This document shows positions 7,401 to 10,823 of a DNA stretch of 10,823 nt, piece after piece; position 1 is the first letter of the stretch, and each line of letters opens with the position of its first letter. Location of the stretch: contig PBAE01000010.1 in assembly GCA_002715745.1 (NCBI GenBank), positions 1 through 10,823 of the forward strand, given 5' to 3'. Origin of the DNA: Woeseiaceae bacterium (GTDB lineage: Bacteria; Pseudomonadota; Gammaproteobacteria; Steroidobacterales; Woeseiaceae). Under the pieces are notes generated by a model that saw only the letters and a program-made list of their open reading frames with translations, made no database searches and was not told the DNA's origin. A program made the position numbers and the translations under genes.

Positions 7401-8827
7401 TTTCGGTTAAGTTAGTTTCTGAACCAGGTGTCGGAACAATTGCAGTTGGAGTAGCAAAAGCTGGTGCAGATATAATTACAATCGCTGGAAGTGATGGTGG
7501 AACAGGTGCAAGTCCATGGATAAGTATTAAACATGCTGGCTCACCTTGGGAATTAGGACTTAGTGAAACTCATCAGGCTTTGGTAAAGAACAACATGCGT
7601 CAGAAAGTACTTTTAGAAGTTGATGGCGGATTGCGATCTGGTAAAGATGTCATCATAGGATCAATTTTGGGAGCTGATAGATTTGGATTTGGGACATTAC
7701 CTTTATTAGCTTTAGGTTGCAAAATGGTTAGACAGTGTCATGAGAATACATGCCCAGTTGGAATTGCAACACAAGACGAAAGTCTGAGAGCTAAATTTCC
7801 AGGTGCTCCTGAACAGGTTGTTCAATTATTTAAATTTATTGCAAATGATATATTAGGATTTTTAAATCAGTTAAATTTAAAAAATCTTGATGATTTAAGA
7901 GGAAGGGCCGACTTAGTTGGTTTGAAAATCTCAAACATTGATCTTTCAAGAAGTTTACATAAAGTGTTAATGAATTTTTCAATAGAAGAAAAACATCCAG
8001 GGTTTGTAAGACATAGCGAAGGAAGGTTATCAAGAAGGATAACTACAGAAGTTATTAAATCATTAGAAAATGGAAGCAGTTCGTTTTTACAGTACCCAAT
8101 TGCAAATGAAGATAGAAGTATTGGTGCAAGATTATCAGGAGAAATTTCTCTCAAAAAATATCAAAATAAAATAATCAAAAATCCAACACATATTAATCTT
8201 TCCGGTGCCGCTGGACAAAGTTTTGGTGCATTTATTAGAGATGGTATAAATCTTAAATTAACTGGAAGTGCAAATGATTATGTTGGTAAAGGAATGGGCG
8301 GTGGAAGTATAACTATTATTCCACAGGGTAAGAAAATGCGGGGCGCCTATCACGCTGCTGGAAATGCAATTTTGTATGGTGCAACAGGTGGGCAGTTGTT
8401 TGTTGCAGGTACTGTAGGTCAAAGATTCGGAGTCAGAAACAGTGGCGGGATTGGAGTTGTTGAGGGCTGTAGTGCCCATGGTGCGGAATACATGACTGGT
8501 GGTACTTTAATAATTTTAGGAAAAGTAGGTTTTAATTTTGGTGCTGGAATGACAGGCGGCAAAGCTATTGTTTTAAGCATTCAGAAAAACTTTAAAGAAT
8601 ATGTATCTAAAGCAGCACCTGAGTATAGAAAATTAAATGAAATTGATATTTTGGAATTGAAGACTATTTTAGAGCTCCATATTGAAAAAACTAATTCAAA
8701 AGTTGCAGTCAATATACTTGAAAAGCAAGACAATTGGACAAATATGTTTGCTGTTTTTGGAGGTTTGGCTGAACTAACAGAGAGTAAAGTAAAACAAAAA
8801 CCTGAGCATGTCAAGGCATTAGATTAA
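4451..8827 (+). CDS. gltB: Glutamate synthase large subunit
   Basis: GltB takes the amide nitrogen of glutamine and transfers it to 2-oxoglutarate, giving two glutamates (GOGAT). The 1458-residue product has the usual order of domains. The class II glutaminase domain spans about 10-410. Its nucleophile is Cys10, exposed after a short 9-residue propeptide. It also has HQRFSTNT (from His213), HNGE with the oxyanion-hole Asn236, and SDSGQLDN around Asp278. A central domain runs from about 430 to 760. The FMN-binding synthase domain, about 780-1180, has GGKSGSGEGG (872-881) and the [3Fe-4S] ligands Cys1090, Cys1096 and Cys1101 in CX5CX4C spacing. A Gly-rich beta-helix domain from about 1230 carries GAAGQSFGAF and MGGGSI. 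All key residues are present. The start is supported by the position of Cys10. No gltD follows, so whether NADPH (via a distant GltD) or ferredoxin is the electron donor cannot be decided here. Confidence 0.97.
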   Translation: MFDFSEKDSCGVGFIASRNLPPTHGMVLKVLECLANLDHRGAKFADGTGDGAGVLTEIPFELIRAELKELNIDLDDKTKIGIISCFFDPTNVDASKQLIDTELKKYNIHHLYWRKVPTDKEILGDLAKQSKPAIYQGIISAGNETSKEFEKKLFIFRKTLEKKIKEIEFLNIHINSCSSKTVVYKGLFTATQTADFYWDLRNPLYKTRFGIFHQRFSTNTSSTWDKAQPFRMLAHNGEINTIQSNFSWMKAREVDASSIFWKDDIEKIKPFIDEGISDSGQLDNALELLVRSGRTLAHSQEMLIPSAWENNPRFTSKEKAFYQYHAFLTEPWDGPAAIVASDGRDIIAGLDRSGLRPLRWMISDRYVLAASEVGICPSVEAGAYKTAQLEPGQTIRYRLETDELLEESEVIQKLSEKNPYIDWVNSRPLNIDQKYSDKEDTAIDSEKLSKYYSYTSEEDRLILLPMLKGDIPTGSMGNDTSLAVMSNNNPRLSRYFHQMFAQVTNPPIDPIRERFVMSTKTYLGKRGSILKETAQQANLITLESPILSMSSYKSLTNDKILKNKTSVFSTTYKKNETTLENALSKLCENVTKEILENKKSVIILSDRIIKDGEIAIPSMMALAKVHHFLIDVGIRLKASLVVVSGEIRDAHDLACHIAYGASAVWPYLALERVRQLSISSKDINITPEEAQENYREALNKGLLKIMSKMGICTISSYRGSELYEVIGLNNEIVDNIFRFTKTRTEGLGFKFFDNELKIYGDETENLNIGGFYKHKKDAEIHVTSPKTVLKLQKAVRSGEVEDWIDYISTLEERPDVQLRDLFTLPVSFKHNNQFDDNKLSQILNKFTVSSMSLGALSEEAHQALAQAMDRIGGKSGSGEGGEDPQRYGTDKNSKIKQIASGRFGVTPDYLASAEEYQIKLAQGSKPGEGGQLPGFKVDGHIAKLRHTVEGVTLISPPPHHDIYSIEDLAQLIYDLKTFNPDCPVSVKLVSEPGVGTIAVGVAKAGADIITIAGSDGGTGASPWISIKHAGSPWELGLSETHQALVKNNMRQKVLLEVDGGLRSGKDVIIGSILGADRFGFGTLPLLALGCKMVRQCHENTCPVGIATQDESLRAKFPGAPEQVVQLFKFIANDILGFLNQLNLKNLDDLRGRADLVGLKISNIDLSRSLHKVLMNFSIEEKHPGFVRHSEGRLSRRITTEVIKSLENGSSSFLQYPIANEDRSIGARLSGEISLKKYQNKIIKNPTHINLSGAAGQSFGAFIRDGINLKLTGSANDYVGKGMGGGSITIIPQGKKMRGAYHAAGNAILYGATGGQLFVAGTVGQRFGVRNSGGIGVVEGCSAHGAEYMTGGTLIILGKVGFNFGAGMTGGKAIVLSIQKNFKEYVSKAAPEYRKLNEIDILELKTILELHIEKTNSKVAVNILEKQDNWTNMFAVFGGLAELTESKVKQKPEHVKALD

Positions 8828-8869
8828 TTACCACTACTAAAAACAACTTATATCATTTACCATAAAATT

Positions 8870-9805
8870 ATGAATAATAAAACAGGAGCACAAAGTATAA
8901 AATGGGAAAACATTTTAGAGCTCGTATTTGATTCAAGAATTGATTCTGTTGGATTAAATGAGAGAGTTAATTCTTTAGCGACTAGGAGTATAAAAAAAGA
9001 GTCAAAATTAGATGCACTTAATATGATCGTCTCAATGTGTGATCTTACAACACTTGAAGGCGAAGACACTAAAGGTAAGATATCACAAATGGTAGCAAAA
9101 GCAATAACTCCTAATCCAAGTGATCTTGACATAAAAAATGTAGCAGCAGTATGTGTCTATCCTTCATTGGTCAGTATTGCAAAAGAAAAAGTAGGAAATT
9201 CAGGTGTTAAAGTTGCAGCAGTATCATCTTATTTTCCCAGTGGGCAAGTTCCTATGGAATCTAAGTTATTAGATACAAAATATGCAATTGAGTCTGGAGC
9301 TGACGAAATAGATATTGTTATTAACAGGAAAGCTTTTTTAGAGGGTGACTACAGAAGAGTTTATGATGAAATAGTTGCATTAAAAGAAGCTTGTGGATAT
9401 GTACATCTAAAAACAATTCTTGAAGTAGGGGATTTAAAAACCTATGAAAATATTAGAAAAGCTAGCTTAATATCTTTAGCGGCTGGATCTGATTTTATCA
9501 AAACGTCGACAGGAAAATTATCAGTTGGTTCATCTAGACAAGCTTGCTATGTAATGGCTAAAGCAGTCTTAGATTTTAAAAATCTTACAGGTCTCTCTGC
9601 GGGAATTAAAGTTGCTGGAGGTATAAGAGATGCAAAAGATGCAATTAGGTATTTAGTACTAATCAATGAGGAAATGGGAGATGAATGGTTGACACCAAAT
9701 CTTTTTAGATTTGGAGCGTCAAGTCTTTTAGATGATGTACTAAAACAAATTAAAAAACTTAAGACAGGCGCTTATCAAGCTAGTTATTATTTTCCTAGGG
9801 GTTAA
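8870..9805 (+). CDS. deoC: Deoxyribose-phosphate aldolase
   Basis: DERA splits 2-deoxy-D-ribose 5-phosphate into glyceraldehyde 3-phosphate and acetaldehyde in deoxynucleoside breakdown. The 311-residue product is a class I Schiff-base aldolase with a TIM-barrel fold. By comparison with the E. coli enzyme, the Schiff-base lysine is Lys211 in DFIKTSTGK, the second active-site lysine is Lys247 in GIKVAGGIRD, and the catalytic aspartate is Asp148 in DEIDIVIN. It is about 50 residues longer than E. coli DeoC (259), mainly through an N-terminal extension of about 50 residues; longer forms are known in other bacteria. The start has no Shine-Dalgarno. It lies 42 bp after gltB, with no hairpin between them, so read-through from gltB is possible. 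The aldehyde dehydrogenase gene follows after 5 bp and is almost certainly co-transcribed. Confidence 0.94.
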   Translation: MNNKTGAQSIKWENILELVFDSRIDSVGLNERVNSLATRSIKKESKLDALNMIVSMCDLTTLEGEDTKGKISQMVAKAITPNPSDLDIKNVAAVCVYPSLVSIAKEKVGNSGVKVAAVSSYFPSGQVPMESKLLDTKYAIESGADEIDIVINRKAFLEGDYRRVYDEIVALKEACGYVHLKTILEVGDLKTYENIRKASLISLAAGSDFIKTSTGKLSVGSSRQACYVMAKAVLDFKNLTGLSAGIKVAGGIRDAKDAIRYLVLINEEMGDEWLTPNLFRFGASSLLDDVLKQIKKLKTGAYQASYYFPRG

Positions 9806-9810
9806 ATTTA

Positions 9811-10823
9811 ATGGTAAATTGGGAATATTCAGAGTCAGTTGAGTCACAAGATATTGTGAATATTAAAGACAAATATCAAAATTTTGTTAATGGAAATTTT
9901 CAACAACCAAATAGTAAAAAATACATAAATACAATCTCTCCATCAACTGAAGAGGTTCTTTCTAAAATAGTGATTTCAAATGAAAAAGATGTAAACAATG
10001 CCATTAAGTCCGCAAAGATGGGTTTTGAAAAATGGTCTAGAACATCTCCACATGAGAGATCAAAATATCTTTTTAAACTCGCTAGATTAATTCAAGAAAG
10101 ATCACGTGAATTTGCGGTTCTAGAATCAATGGATGGTGGAAAACCAATAAAAGAATCAAGGGATTTTGATTTACCTCAGGTAGCTGCAAACTTTTTTTAT
10201 TTTGCTGGCTGGGCTGACAAGATTGATTTATCTTGGGGTGCAAAAAGCTTAAAACCACATGGTGTTGTTGGACAAATTATTCCATGGAATTTTCCATTAT
10301 TAATGTTGTCATGGAAGATTGCACCTGCTTTAGCTACTGGTAATACTGTAGTTTTAAAGCCTGCCGAAACCACATCTTTAACAGCTTTATTATTTGCAGA
10401 GCTTTGTGAACAAGCTGGAATTCCAGATGGTGTTGTAAATATTATTACTGGAGATGGCACTACAGGTTCGTTACTTGTTAACCATAAAGATATCAATAAA
10501 ATTGCATTTACAGGGTCAACTCAAGTTGGTAAATCAATTCAAAAATCTTTAGCAGGACGAGATGTAGGTCTGACTTTAGAGCTTGGAGGAAAAGCAGCAA
10601 ATATTATTTATGAAGATGCAGCAATAGATCAAGCTATTGAAGGTGTTGTTAACGGTATATTTTTTAATCAAGGACATGTTTGTTGTGCAGGAAGCAGGTT
10701 ATTGCTTCAAGAATCAATTCATGATGAATTTGTTGCAAAATTAGAAAAAAGAATGCAAACACTAAGAGTAGGTAATCCTTTGGATAAAAACACAGATATT
10801 GGTGCTATTAATTCAAAAGAGCA
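9811..10823 (+). CDS. Aldehyde dehydrogenase family protein (C-terminus beyond the window)
   Basis: This open frame begins 5 bp after the deoC stop and continues to the window end, with 337 complete codons out of the usual 480-500. A ribosome binding site AGGGG (9797-9801), inside the deoC 3' end, supports the start. The NAD-dependent ALDH fold is clear. PWNFPL contains the oxyanion-hole Asn160, VVLKPAE (190s) binds the cofactor, FTGSTQVG follows at about 232, the general-base glutamate is Glu257 in LELGGKAANII, and the nucleophile is Cys291 in FFNQGHVCCAGSR. The usual GQ before this cysteine is GH here. Substrate cannot be read from sequence. Next to deoC, oxidation of the acetaldehyde made by DeoC, or of a related aldehyde, is likely. 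In several Actinobacteria deoC is followed by one or two such dehydrogenases. Confidence 0.93.
   Translation, partial: MVNWEYSESVESQDIVNIKDKYQNFVNGNFQQPNSKKYINTISPSTEEVLSKIVISNEKDVNNAIKSAKMGFEKWSRTSPHERSKYLFKLARLIQERSREFAVLESMDGGKPIKESRDFDLPQVAANFFYFAGWADKIDLSWGAKSLKPHGVVGQIIPWNFPLLMLSWKIAPALATGNTVVLKPAETTSLTALLFAELCEQAGIPDGVVNIITGDGTTGSLLVNHKDINKIAFTGSTQVGKSIQKSLAGRDVGLTLELGGKAANIIYEDAAIDQAIEGVVNGIFFNQGHVCCAGSRLLLQESIHDEFVAKLEKRMQTLRVGNPLDKNTDIGAINSKE

Noticed and set aside
7836..8154. Overlapping minus-strand frames inside gltB
   Set aside because: They are antisense to the conserved GltB frame, lack ribosome binding sites and show no recognisable motif.

Overview
The window is an AT-rich bacterial chromosome segment of core metabolic genes. 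The best-supported source is a low-GC marine actinobacterium, for example of the 'Candidatus Actinomarina' kind. The reasons are a nickel superoxide dismutase with its processing peptidase, a short single-zinc-knuckle MetRS, an Amt without signal peptide behind what looks like an actinobacterial GlnR box, a deoC followed by an aldehyde dehydrogenase gene, and several genes that lack a Shine-Dalgarno and may be leaderless. The taxon is inferred from gene content, not from a marker gene.

Left part (1-1374): a minus-strand operon reads, in transcription order, a signal-peptidase-like gene (likely sodX, 946-446), a 63-residue Cys/His-rich zinc-ribbon-like protein whose start overlaps the sodX stop (453-262), and the N-terminal part of a protein with an in-frame 33-bp tandem repeat (244 to beyond the left edge). 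sodN (Ni-SOD) diverges from sodX with a 41-bp gap. Its product carries the Ni-hook behind a 12-residue propeptide that the neighbouring peptidase probably removes.

Middle (1371-8827): metG converges on sodN with overlapping stop codons, and the probable sodN terminator lies inside the metG coding sequence. A 152-bp gap separates metG from the divergent amt (ammonium transporter). It holds four half-sites on an 11-bp register that match the GlnR consensus, the nitrogen regulator of Actinobacteria. After amt come a long hairpin and gltB, the large subunit of glutamate synthase. Amt imports ammonium and GltB makes glutamate from glutamine and 2-oxoglutarate, so this is a nitrogen-assimilation block. 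No gltD, glnA or glnK is present in the window.

Right part (8870-10823): deoC (deoxyribose-phosphate aldolase) is followed after 5 bp by an aldehyde dehydrogenase cut by the window edge. Together they could convert deoxyribose 5-phosphate to glyceraldehyde 3-phosphate and acetaldehyde, then oxidise the aldehyde.

No mobile element, CRISPR array, tRNA or rRNA was seen. The least familiar items are the small Cys-rich protein coupled to sodX, the GlnR-like box, the terminator inside metG and the hairpin before gltB.
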